The notes below the pieces were generated by a model. It saw only the letters and a program-made list of their open reading frames with translations. It did not search any database and was not told where the DNA came from. A DNA stretch of 64,000 bases, taken from Mycolicibacterium grossiae (lineage in GTDB: Bacteria > Actinomycetota > Actinomycetes > Mycobacteriales > Mycobacteriaceae). The stretch covers positions 5,456,001 through 5,520,000 of the forward strand of contig NZ_CP043474.1 of assembly GCF_008329645.1 (NCBI RefSeq), read 5' to 3'. Shown piece by piece: positions 47,457 through 54,398 of the stretch (the first letter of the stretch is position 1; every line of letters begins with the position of its first letter). The position numbers were made by a program, and so were the translations under genes.

Positions 47457-47990
47457 TCAGCTCGCCTGGTTGGCCGGTGGACGGAAGAAGATCGCCAGCT
47501 GGCCGATGCCCCCGGCCAGGCCGAGGACGATCGCGACGGCCAGTCCGCCCCAGCCGTGCACCCAGTCCCACAGGGCGGTGTCGCGCAGCAGCAGGTAGTC
47601 CAGGCTGTAACGGCCCGCGCCGACGCCGGCGATCGCCACCGCCGTGACGGCCAGGACGAGGTTGTACTCCCAGCCCTCCTTAACGATGAAGAACCCGTTG
47701 CGGCGGTGCACGGTCCACGCCGCGACGAGCATCAGCGCGACGAAGCCGGCGGCGGGAACCGGCGTCAGCAGACCCACCGCCAGGCCGAGGCCGGCGGCGA
47801 TCTCGGTCGTGGCCGCCACCCGGGCGTGGAACATGCCGGGCTTCATGCCGATGCTGTCGAACCACCCGGCCGTGCCCGGGATCCGGCCACCGCCGAAGAA
47901 CTTGTTGTACCCGTGCGCGGCCATGGTCAGGCCGAGCACGACGCGCAGCACCAGCAGGGCGACGTCGGTCGCGGAGTCGTAGGCAGTCAC
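47457..47990 (-). CDS. DoxX-family membrane protein (second)
   Basis: 177 residues, four helices, DoxX family: ATDVALLVLRVVLGLTMAAHGYNKFFGGGRIPGTAGWFDSIGMKPG is the typical N-terminal block (HGxxKxFGG). It differs from the DoxX gene at 32890, which lacks the HGYNKF motif. GTG 47990 is 7 bp after minus-strand TACATT (47998-48003), a leaderless start. 22 bp upstream ends the SDR gene on the same strand, so read-through is possible. Function unknown. Confidence 0.88.
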   Translation of the reverse strand: MTAYDSATDVALLVLRVVLGLTMAAHGYNKFFGGGRIPGTAGWFDSIGMKPGMFHARVAATTEIAAGLGLAVGLLTPVPAAGFVALMLVAAWTVHRRNGFFIVKEGWEYNLVLAVTAVAIAGVGAGRYSLDYLLLRDTALWDWVHGWGGLAVAIVLGLAGGIGQLAIFFRPPANQAS

Positions 47991-48012
47991 GTAACAGAAT
48001 GTAGGCCATGTG

Positions 48013-48777
48013 TTAAACGGCCGACCAGCCTCCGTCGACACTGAGCACGGTTCCGCAAATGTTCGCTGCGTCGTCGGACGCGAGGAACACCACCGCAGCG
48101 GCCACCTCCTCGGGCGTGCTCATCCGGCGGCTCGGGATTTTGGCCAGCATGGGTGCGACGTGCTCGGCGAACTCGCCGGCGCGCTCGGTGGCGATCGGCC
48201 CGGGCGCGACCGCGTTGACCCGGACACCAGCCGGACCGTACTCGTCGGCCCAGGACTTGGTGAACGAGTGCAGCACCGCCTTGGTACCGCTGTAGACCGC
48301 GGACCCCGCACTGCCGCGTAGGCCGGTGTTCGAGCCGATGTTGACGATTGCGCCCGAGCCCCGCTCGGCCATCGCCGGGGCGAGCAGGCCGGTCAAGAGG
48401 AACGGCGCGAACACGTTGACGTCGAAGACCTCGCGGAGTTCGGCCAGACCGACGTCCGACGTGGGCTTCGGCATCAGCAGCGTCGCAGCGTTGTTGATCA
48501 GGACGTCGAGCGTCCCGCCAGCCGCTGCGGTGGCGGCCTCGGGGAGCGCGTGGGCGCCCGCGTCCCCCGCCGCCAAGTCGGCGGGCACGAACGTCGCCCG
48601 GCCTCCCCCGGCGCGGATGCCGGCGGCGACGTCGGCACCGCGGGCGGCGTTGCGGCCGGAGACGACCACCGCCGCCCCGGCAGCGGCGAGCGCCCGTGCG
48701 ATGGCGCCGCCGAGCCCGCCCGTGGATCCGGTGACCAGTGCGGAGCGGCCGTCCAGCCGCATAGTGTGTGGACTCAT
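48013..48777 (-). CDS. Short-chain dehydrogenase/reductase
   Basis: 254 residues, classical SDR. NAD(P) site TGSTGGLGGAIARAL, INNAAT, catalytic Ser in VNIGSNTGLRGSAGS, YSGTKAVLHSF (YxxxK), and APGPIATERAGEFAEH. The Arg in VVVSGRNAARG suggests NADPH preference. Start ATG 48777 (MSPHTMRLDG) or ATG 48762 (MRLDG): the former is 7 bp from a weak -10 CAGTCT and lies inside a palindrome that is probably the TetR operator. Divergent from the TetR gene. Substrate unknown. Confidence 0.9.
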   Translation of the reverse strand: MSPHTMRLDGRSALVTGSTGGLGGAIARALAAAGAAVVVSGRNAARGADVAAGIRAGGGRATFVPADLAAGDAGAHALPEAATAAAGGTLDVLINNAATLLMPKPTSDVGLAELREVFDVNVFAPFLLTGLLAPAMAERGSGAIVNIGSNTGLRGSAGSAVYSGTKAVLHSFTKSWADEYGPAGVRVNAVAPGPIATERAGEFAEHVAPMLAKIPSRRMSTPEEVAAAVVFLASDDAANICGTVLSVDGGWSAV

Positions 48778-48827
48778 GAGTCCAAGACTGGCCATCTAAA
48801 AATGGACCCGCAAGTCCAGAAATGGAC
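48769..48827. promoter_or_regulatory. TGGAC-N6-GTCCA operators between SDR and TetR genes
   Basis: TGGACTCATGAGTCCA (48769-48784) is a perfect 16-bp palindrome; TGGACCCGCAAGTCCA (48803-48818) has the same TGGAC-N6-GTCCA arms; a half-site TGGAC follows at 48823. They flank and overlap both start regions, as expected for an autoregulating TetR repressor. Confidence 0.75.
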
Positions 48828-49425
48828 CTCGAAGGGCCGTGCCACCCGCCAGCGGATCATCGACGGGGCCGCTGCGCAGATCCGCACGAACGGTGCGGTG
48901 GGCACACGCCTGGAGGACGTGATGGACCGAACCGGCACGTCGAAGAGCCAGCTGTTCCACTACTTCCCGGGCGGCAAGGACGAATTGCTGCTCGCGGTCG
49001 CCGAGCAGGAGGCGCGCCGCGTGCTCGACGACCAGCAGCCGCACCTCGGCACGCTGACGTCGTGGGCGGCGTGGCAACGCTGGCGCGACGCGGTGGTGGC
49101 ACGTTATCGCGGGCAGGGCCAGCAGTGCCCGCTGTCGACGGTGATGTCCGAGATCGGCCGCACGCCGGGCGCGCAGGCGGTGACGCAGGCGCTGATCACG
49201 CAGTGGCGCTCGGAGATCGAGGTCGGCGTGCGGGCCATGCAGACGCGCGGCAAGATCGGCGCCGCCGTCGACCCGGTCCGTGCTGCGGCCGCTCTGCTCG
49301 CCGGCATTCAGGGCGGTGTCCTGATCATGCTGAACACCGGTGATCTCGGCTACCTCGAGGCGGCCCTGGACACCGGCATCGCCGCCCTGCGCGGTCAGAG
49401 CGCCGCATCGAGGCGGTCGACGTAG
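48802..49425 (+). CDS. TetR-family regulator (SDR-linked)
   Basis: 207 residues. HTH TRQRIIDGAAAQIRTNGAVGTRLEDVMDRTGTSKSQLFHYFPGGKDELLLAV (~14-65). C-terminal ligand domain of the TetR_C_16/33-like type (QCPLSTVMSEIGRTPGAQAV, GIQGGVLIML). The ATG at 48802 is the only reasonable start. Its first codons contain the second operator, so binding also covers the translation start. The 3' end overlaps the convergent WS/DGAT-like gene by 31 bp. Likely controls the divergent SDR gene; effector unknown. Confidence 0.9.
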   Translation: MDPQVQKWTSKGRATRQRIIDGAAAQIRTNGAVGTRLEDVMDRTGTSKSQLFHYFPGGKDELLLAVAEQEARRVLDDQQPHLGTLTSWAAWQRWRDAVVARYRGQGQQCPLSTVMSEIGRTPGAQAVTQALITQWRSEIEVGVRAMQTRGKIGAAVDPVRAAAALLAGIQGGVLIMLNTGDLGYLEAALDTGIAALRGQSAASRRST

Positions 49426-50684
49426 GCGGCGACCCCGTCGGGACCGCCGAGCACGGCCTCGGTGGAGTGCACGCTGACCGCGACGACGTCGCCCAGTCCG
49501 TGCACCCCGTGCGCCAGTGCCATCAGCGGCGACAGGCTCGGAAAGCTCGACGTCAGCAGGACCGGCGCACCACCGAACGCGAGGTCCGCCGGTCCGCGGT
49601 GGACGCTGGAGACGACGGCGTTGCCGCTCACCGACACGGGCCGGACGGTCGGGTCGAAGTGGCCGATCCCCCATCGCAGCAGCGGCGCCGGCGTCGCGGC
49701 GAACGCGCGGGCGTCCGCCCGATGCGCAGGGTGCTCGGCGCGCACGCGACGGTCGCGCAGGTCGGCGGCGATGCGCTCGGCGCGCGCGGAGGCCGGCAGG
49801 TCCGGATGCAGGCCGACGCCGACGTTGCCGTAGTGGTTGTGGGCGCGTCGAGGCGGCGCCGTGGCCATCGGCACCTCGGCACCGAGACCGGCCGGATCGT
49901 CGCCGAGCGCGCGCAGGTGCCCGGTGAGCGCCTCGGCGACCGCGGACAGCACGGCGACGGTGACCGTGCCGGCACCGAGGTCGTGCCGCCGCCGGGTGAG
50001 CACGCGGAGGATGCGCGGCCCGTCGTCGAGGGCGTTGGAGCGCATCGGCGGGCACGGAATTGCCGGGGGCGGGACGGCACCGGACGCCTCGTCGCGCCGC
50101 AGTCGACGGTGGGCGCGCGCGGCCCGTGCGCCGAGCACCGGTAGCAGCAGTGGCCGTGCCGGGTCGGGCCACGACGGCGGCACGGCGGCGTCGCGGCCGA
50201 ACAGGTGGGCCGCCAGCGCGGCGGAGCGCTGTCCGTCGCCGAGGGCATGCGCGATGCGCACCACCGCGACGGTGCCCTCGCCCGCCGCTCCGGGGATGCC
50301 GCGCACGCCGGGCAGGACGTGCAGGTGCCAGGGCGCGACCCCGGCGTCGAGGCGCCGGGCGGTCAACTCGGTCACCGCCCGTAGGCACCCGGTCCAGGTG
50401 GGGTCGTCGAGGCGATCGACCGTCGCCCAGCCGCGGTCGACGTCGGCCGGCACCCACGCCGGATACCGCCACCTTCCCCGGTCGGCGACCCGGACCGCGG
50501 CGTCCGGGCAGGCGCGGGCGCGGCCGCACACCTCGGCCACGGCACCGTCCACGTCGGCCGGTACGCCGTCGAAGGCGTACAGCAGGTACTGGTCGCTGGG
50601 CACCACCGATGAGAGCCACAGCGTCTGGGCGTCCACGGCGGTCAGCGGCCGGGCGTCTCCCCGCGGCGGGCGGGCCGCCGGCAC
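49395..50684 (-). CDS. WS/DGAT-like acyltransferase domain protein
   Basis: 429 residues resembling the wax ester synthase/acyl-CoA:diacylglycerol acyltransferase family. The active-site motif HHxxxDG appears as AHALGDG (catalytic H146; the preceding His is Ala), and the C-terminal part has GNVGVGLHPDLP and FGGAPVLLTSSFPSLSPLMALAHGVHGLGDVVAVSVHS, typical of the DUF1298 domain. It is shorter and more divergent than standard WS/DGAT proteins. GTG 50684 lies one base past the upstream hydrolase stop; it is last gene of a four-gene operon. Predicted to transfer acyl groups from acyl-CoA to a lipid alcohol, but activity is uncertain. Confidence 0.8.
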   Translation of the reverse strand: MPAARPPRGDARPLTAVDAQTLWLSSVVPSDQYLLYAFDGVPADVDGAVAEVCGRARACPDAAVRVADRGRWRYPAWVPADVDRGWATVDRLDDPTWTGCLRAVTELTARRLDAGVAPWHLHVLPGVRGIPGAAGEGTVAVVRIAHALGDGQRSAALAAHLFGRDAAVPPSWPDPARPLLLPVLGARAARAHRRLRRDEASGAVPPPAIPCPPMRSNALDDGPRILRVLTRRRHDLGAGTVTVAVLSAVAEALTGHLRALGDDPAGLGAEVPMATAPPRRAHNHYGNVGVGLHPDLPASARAERIAADLRDRRVRAEHPAHRADARAFAATPAPLLRWGIGHFDPTVRPVSVSGNAVVSSVHRGPADLAFGGAPVLLTSSFPSLSPLMALAHGVHGLGDVVAVSVHSTEAVLGGPDGVAAYVDRLDAAL

Positions 50685-50685
50685 G

Positions 50686-51579
50686 CTACGCGCCGACGAA
50701 GTCGACGATGTGCCGGGCGACCACGTCGGGCTGCTCGAGCTGCAGGAAGTGCCCGGCGGCGCCGACGGTCGTCACCCGGCTGCCCTCGGGCAGCACGCGG
50801 GACACCCAGCGGGCGTAATCGGCCGTGGCGCAGCCGTCGTCGGTGCCGTGCAGGTACAGCGTCGGCACCACCGGCGCGTTCAGCCAATGCGCGTGCAGTG
50901 CGGCGTAGCGCGGCGGCGGGGTGCTGCCGCGCATGGTTTGCCGGTAGTAACCCAGTGCCGCCCGCCAGTTCGCGGGCGCTCCGATCGCGGCGCGCACCCG
51001 CGTGACGTCGTCGGCCGCGTCATAGCCCGGCGACCACTGCCGCCACAGCCACGGGATGAGCCACGACGCCGAACGCTCGGGCAGCCAGGGCACCTGGTTG
51101 AAGCCGATGTACCAGCTGCGCAGCAGCTGCAGCGGGATTCGCGCGGCGAGGGCGCCGACGTCGGGCACCCTGCCGCGGAACGCCGCCGCCGGTGGCACCG
51201 ACATGATGACGGCCTTGGCGAACGGCGCCTCGGGCAGCGCCGCGAGCCCGGCCCCGGCGATGGCCCCCCAGTCGTGGCCGATGAGGACGTCGTCGTCGCT
51301 ACCGCCCAGGGCGTCGCGCACCGCCAGCGCGTCGGCCATCAGGGCCCCGACGTGGTAGCTGCCATCCGACGACGTCGTCGACGGTGCGTAGCCGCGCATG
51401 AAGGGCGCCGCGACGCGGTAGCCGGCGTCGACGAGGGCCGGCGCCACCTTCCGCCAGCCGTGCGCCGTATCCGGGAAACCGTGCAGGCACAGGGCGATCG
51501 GGCCGTCGGCGGGCCCCCACACCAGGACGCGGAGCGTGACGTCGTCGCCGGCGACGTCGACGGTGCGTGGTTCGCTCAT
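50686..51579 (-). CDS. Alpha/beta hydrolase (epoxide hydrolase-like)
   Basis: 297 residues. Oxyanion HGFPDT, nucleophile elbow GHDWGA (Asp nucleophile, the epoxide hydrolase/dehalogenase pattern), later Asp in LYLHGTDDG and catalytic His in AAGHFLQLEQP. The frame is open farther upstream, but MSEPRTVDV at ATG 51579 is the clear start, 11 bp after the mce-associated gene stop. Third gene of the operon. Substrate unknown; mycobacteria have many lipid epoxide hydrolases. Confidence 0.92.
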   Translation of the reverse strand: MSEPRTVDVAGDDVTLRVLVWGPADGPIALCLHGFPDTAHGWRKVAPALVDAGYRVAAPFMRGYAPSTTSSDGSYHVGALMADALAVRDALGGSDDDVLIGHDWGAIAGAGLAALPEAPFAKAVIMSVPPAAAFRGRVPDVGALAARIPLQLLRSWYIGFNQVPWLPERSASWLIPWLWRQWSPGYDAADDVTRVRAAIGAPANWRAALGYYRQTMRGSTPPPRYAALHAHWLNAPVVPTLYLHGTDDGCATADYARWVSRVLPEGSRVTTVGAAGHFLQLEQPDVVARHIVDFVGA

Positions 51580-51590
51580 CGGCACGGGCC

Positions 51591-52205
51591 TCACACCGGG
51601 TCGAAGCCGGAGACGAGCCACCGGCCGCCGACCCGGTCGAGGGTGACGCGCACGCTGGACGCGGTGTCGGTCGGCGCGTCGCTGCCGACCACCACGGTCT
51701 GGTTCACGAACACCAGCACCACGGCGCGGTTCGGCTCGGCCGAGACCGACGCCGCCGCGGGGACGGTCGCGACGGCCGAGATCTGCTTCTGCTTGGCGCC
51801 GGGGATCACGACGTCGTTGGTGAGCGTCGTGTAGGAATCCCGAAAGTCGCCGGTGAGCAGACTGCGCGCGTTGCCGAGCTGCTGGTCGACCTTGTCCGGG
51901 GTGTAGGACAGCAGCGCGATGGTGCTGTCCTTGGCCGCCTGCAGGGTCTCGGCGCGCACCTCGTCGTCGACGCGCACCGACGAGTCGACGTACTTCAGGA
52001 ACGCCGCGGCGAGGGCGAGGATCAACACCAGGCCGGGCAGGATGCCGTAGGCCAGCACACGTCTCCAATTCACCCCGCGATTCACGGGTGCGGGCTCGGT
52101 CGCGTCGAGCCCGGTATCGGGCTCCGTCAGGTCGGGCTCGGCGTCGAGTTCGATTGCCGTGGACGGCGTTTCGGTCGGGCCGGTGTTCGGAGTGGGATCG
52201 GTCAT
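51591..52205 (-). CDS. Mce-associated membrane protein (second of pair)
   Basis: 204 residues. Acidic N-terminal cytoplasmic segment (~1-48), one membrane helix (LAYGILPGLVLILALAAAFL), then a periplasmic NTF2/Mam-like domain: VDDEVRAETLQAAKDSTIALLSYTPDKVDQQLGNARSLLTGDFRDSYTTLTNDVVIPGAKQKQIS and RVGGRWLVSGFDPV, the exact pattern of Mce-associated proteins. Its ATG overlaps the upstream paralogue stop (ATGA). No mce operon is nearby, so this is an orphan pair, probably assisting a distant Mce lipid importer. Confidence 0.9.
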   Translation of the reverse strand: MTDPTPNTGPTETPSTAIELDAEPDLTEPDTGLDATEPAPVNRGVNWRRVLAYGILPGLVLILALAAAFLKYVDSSVRVDDEVRAETLQAAKDSTIALLSYTPDKVDQQLGNARSLLTGDFRDSYTTLTNDVVIPGAKQKQISAVATVPAAASVSAEPNRAVVLVFVNQTVVVGSDAPTDTASSVRVTLDRVGGRWLVSGFDPV

Positions 52206-52831
52206 GCTACGAAGTCCACCTTCGCCACCTTCGCGTCGTCGCCGGTCTTCTGCACCGACAGCCGCATCCGCCAGGCACGGGGCGCCTGCTCGGGCTGACC
52301 CTCGACCGCGGTGGTGACGGTGACGGCGACGAGGACGTCGGCGCCGTCGTCGGTCTCGTCCTCGATGCCCGCCTCGGTGACGGTGCCGACGGACGTCGAC
52401 TTCACCTGCCGGACCACCTCGGCGAACGGCTGGGCGCGCTGCTGGAACTCGTCGTAGAAGCTTCCGGTCGCCGAGTCGAGGATGCGCTGCACGTCCTGGT
52501 CGACGCGGGTGTGGTCGATGCTGGTGAGGTTGACCGCCCCCTGACGTCCGACCGCGAGGAACAGCGCACGCTGCTCGTCGGCGCGGTGCGAGTCGTATGC
52601 CCGCACGCCGAGCCAGCCGACCAGTCCGCCGAGGGCGAGGACCAGCACGACCCCGAGGAGGGTCGCGAGGGTGACGTGGGACAGCGGCGCGCGGGGAGCC
52701 GCCGCAGCGGCGTCCGGAGCGTCGGGCGCAGCCGTCTCGTCGACGGCCTGGTCGTCCGCGGACGCGCCGGTCACCCCGGCGGCGGGCTCGTCGGCCGTCT
52801 CCCCGACGGGGTCGGCAGGGTCGTCTGCCAT
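52202..52831 (-). CDS. Mce-associated membrane protein (first of pair)
   Basis: 209 residues, the paralogue of the next gene: acidic Ala-rich N-terminus (~1-65), helix (VTLATLLGVVLVLALGGLVGWLGV), then a periplasmic domain (ALFLAVGRQGAVNLTSIDHTRVDQDVQRILDSATGSFYDEFQQRAQPFAEVVRQVKSTSVGTVTEAGIE). ATG 52831 has GGAGGAG upstream. First gene of the operon leading through its paralogue to the hydrolase and WS/DGAT-like gene. Likely heterodimer with its partner at the membrane. Confidence 0.9.
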   Translation of the reverse strand: MADDPADPVGETADEPAAGVTGASADDQAVDETAAPDAPDAAAAAPRAPLSHVTLATLLGVVLVLALGGLVGWLGVRAYDSHRADEQRALFLAVGRQGAVNLTSIDHTRVDQDVQRILDSATGSFYDEFQQRAQPFAEVVRQVKSTSVGTVTEAGIEDETDDGADVLVAVTVTTAVEGQPEQAPRAWRMRLSVQKTGDDAKVAKVDFVA

Positions 52832-52966
52832 GTTCGCTCCTCCGTGGCGCTCGGGACCCGGCGGCACCGCGTGCGGCGCTGCCGTCGGTCCAACCTACGT
52901 GCCGAGGCGCGATGGTAGGTGGCGCGGCCGGGCGGCGTGGCGTGCGGGTTGCCCCCGCACCCGGAC

Positions 52967-53440
52967 TCACACCCTGGTGACGGCCGCTTCCAGGTCGGCG
53001 ACGACGATTCGGCGCATCCCGAGCATGGCGGCGGTGGCGGCGGCCGCCCGCGCCGGATCCGGGTCCTCGAGCAGCTCGTACAACCGGCGCGGCACGATCT
53101 GCCAGCTCAGGCCGAAGCGGTCGGCCAACCAGCCGCACTGCGACTCGGCGCCGCCCTCGACGAGGGCGTTCCAGTAATGGTCGACCTCGTCCTGATCGGC
53201 GCAGAGCACCTCGAAGCTGACGGCCTCGGTGAACGGGAACTGCGGTCCGCCGTTGATGCCGAGGAACCGCTGCCCATCGAGGGTGAACGTCACGTAGGCC
53301 ACCTCGCCGGCCGGGCCGGGACCCGCGTCGGTGAAGCGGACCGCGGCATCCACCGTCGAGTGGGGGAACACCGAGACGTAGAAGGCAGCGGCCTCCTCGG
53401 CGTTCCCGTCGAACCAGAGCGAGGGCGTGATGGTGGGCAT
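52967..53440 (-). CDS. VOC-family protein (PhnB/3-demethylubiquinone methyltransferase-like)
   Basis: 157 residues. MPTITPSLWFDGNAEEAAAFYVSVFPHSTV is the standard start of the family (ATG 53440); an in-frame ATG at 53473 would add 11 residues. Glyoxalase/VOC fold with the C-terminal CGWLADRFGLSWQIVPRRLYELLEDPDPARA typical of PF06983 proteins. Members lack demethylubiquinone methyltransferase activity despite the old name; function unknown. It stands alone, divergent from the alpha/beta hydrolase gene at 53550. Confidence 0.88.
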   Translation of the reverse strand: MPTITPSLWFDGNAEEAAAFYVSVFPHSTVDAAVRFTDAGPGPAGEVAYVTFTLDGQRFLGINGGPQFPFTEAVSFEVLCADQDEVDHYWNALVEGGAESQCGWLADRFGLSWQIVPRRLYELLEDPDPARAAAATAAMLGMRRIVVADLEAAVTRV

Positions 53441-53549
53441 GCCGTACCGACCGTCGGGACCGGCGAAACTCATCGATTCGCCCCCGCTACCGTCACGGGG
53501 CGCGGTAGACCCGAAACGACGGGGATCGCAGCTGGGCGAGAGGATGGCC

Positions 53550-54398
53550 GTGACCGAGGTGCAGACCGTGACGTTCCGTGGTGTCGACGACCTCCGGTTG
53601 GTCGCCGACGAGTGGAACCGCGGGGCGCCGTCGGCGGCCGAGCGCCCGACCATCCTCCTGCTGCACGGCGGCGGGCAGAACCGGTGGTCGTGGAAGAACA
53701 CCGGCCAGGTACTCGCCGACCACGGTTTCCATGTCGTCGCGCTCGACAGCCGCGGCCACGGTGACAGTGACCGCTCGCCCACGGCCACCTACACCGTCGA
53801 GGCGCTGTGCGACGACACCCTGGCAGTGCTGTACCAGATCGGGCGGCCCGTGGTGGTGATCGGCGCCAGCATGGGCGGGCTCACCGGCATCGCCGCCGCC
53901 CACGAGGCCGGACCGGAGGTCGTGGTCAAGCTCGTCCTCGTCGACGTCGTGCCGCGCTTCGAGAAGGAAGGCAGCGCGCGGATCCGGGACTTCATGTTCA
54001 GCCACGTCGACGGGTTCGCGACCCTCGACGAGGCCGCCGACGCCGTTGCCGCCTACCTGCCGCACCGGCCGAAGCCGCGCAGCACCGAGGGGCTGAAGAA
54101 GAACCTCCGCTGGCGCGACGGCCGCTGGCACTGGCACTGGGATCCGGCGTTCCTCACCAAGCCCGAGGACGATCCCTTCGTCCGCGTCGACAAGCTCGAG
54201 CAGGCCGCGATCAACCTCGAGATACCGATCCTGCTCATCCGTGGGAAGCTGTCCGACGTGGTGAGCACGGAAGGCGTCCAGGACTTCCTGGCGAAGGTGC
54301 CGGCGGAGTTCGTCGAGTTGTCCGAGGCCGGTCACACGGCGGCCGGGGACGACAACGATGCGTTCAGCGACGTCGTCGTGCGGTTCGTCGCGTCGTGA
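53550..54398 (+). CDS. Alpha/beta hydrolase coupled to the kinase-lyase gene
   Basis: 282 residues. HGGGQNRWSWKNTGQVLADHGFHVVALDSRGHGDSDR, nucleophile elbow GASMGG (Ser), Asp in IRGKLSDVV, His in EAGHTAAGDDND. GTG 53550 preferred: GAGAGG ends 6 bp before it, while ATG 53544 touches the ribosome site directly. The stop overlaps the next gene's start (GTGA at 54395-54398), so the two are translationally coupled, implying a shared pathway. It may free the amino-alcohol or ester substrate used by the fusion enzyme. Confidence 0.9.
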   Translation: MTEVQTVTFRGVDDLRLVADEWNRGAPSAAERPTILLLHGGGQNRWSWKNTGQVLADHGFHVVALDSRGHGDSDRSPTATYTVEALCDDTLAVLYQIGRPVVVIGASMGGLTGIAAAHEAGPEVVVKLVLVDVVPRFEKEGSARIRDFMFSHVDGFATLDEAADAVAAYLPHRPKPRSTEGLKKNLRWRDGRWHWHWDPAFLTKPEDDPFVRVDKLEQAAINLEIPILLIRGKLSDVVSTEGVQDFLAKVPAEFVELSEAGHTAAGDDNDAFSDVVVRFVAS

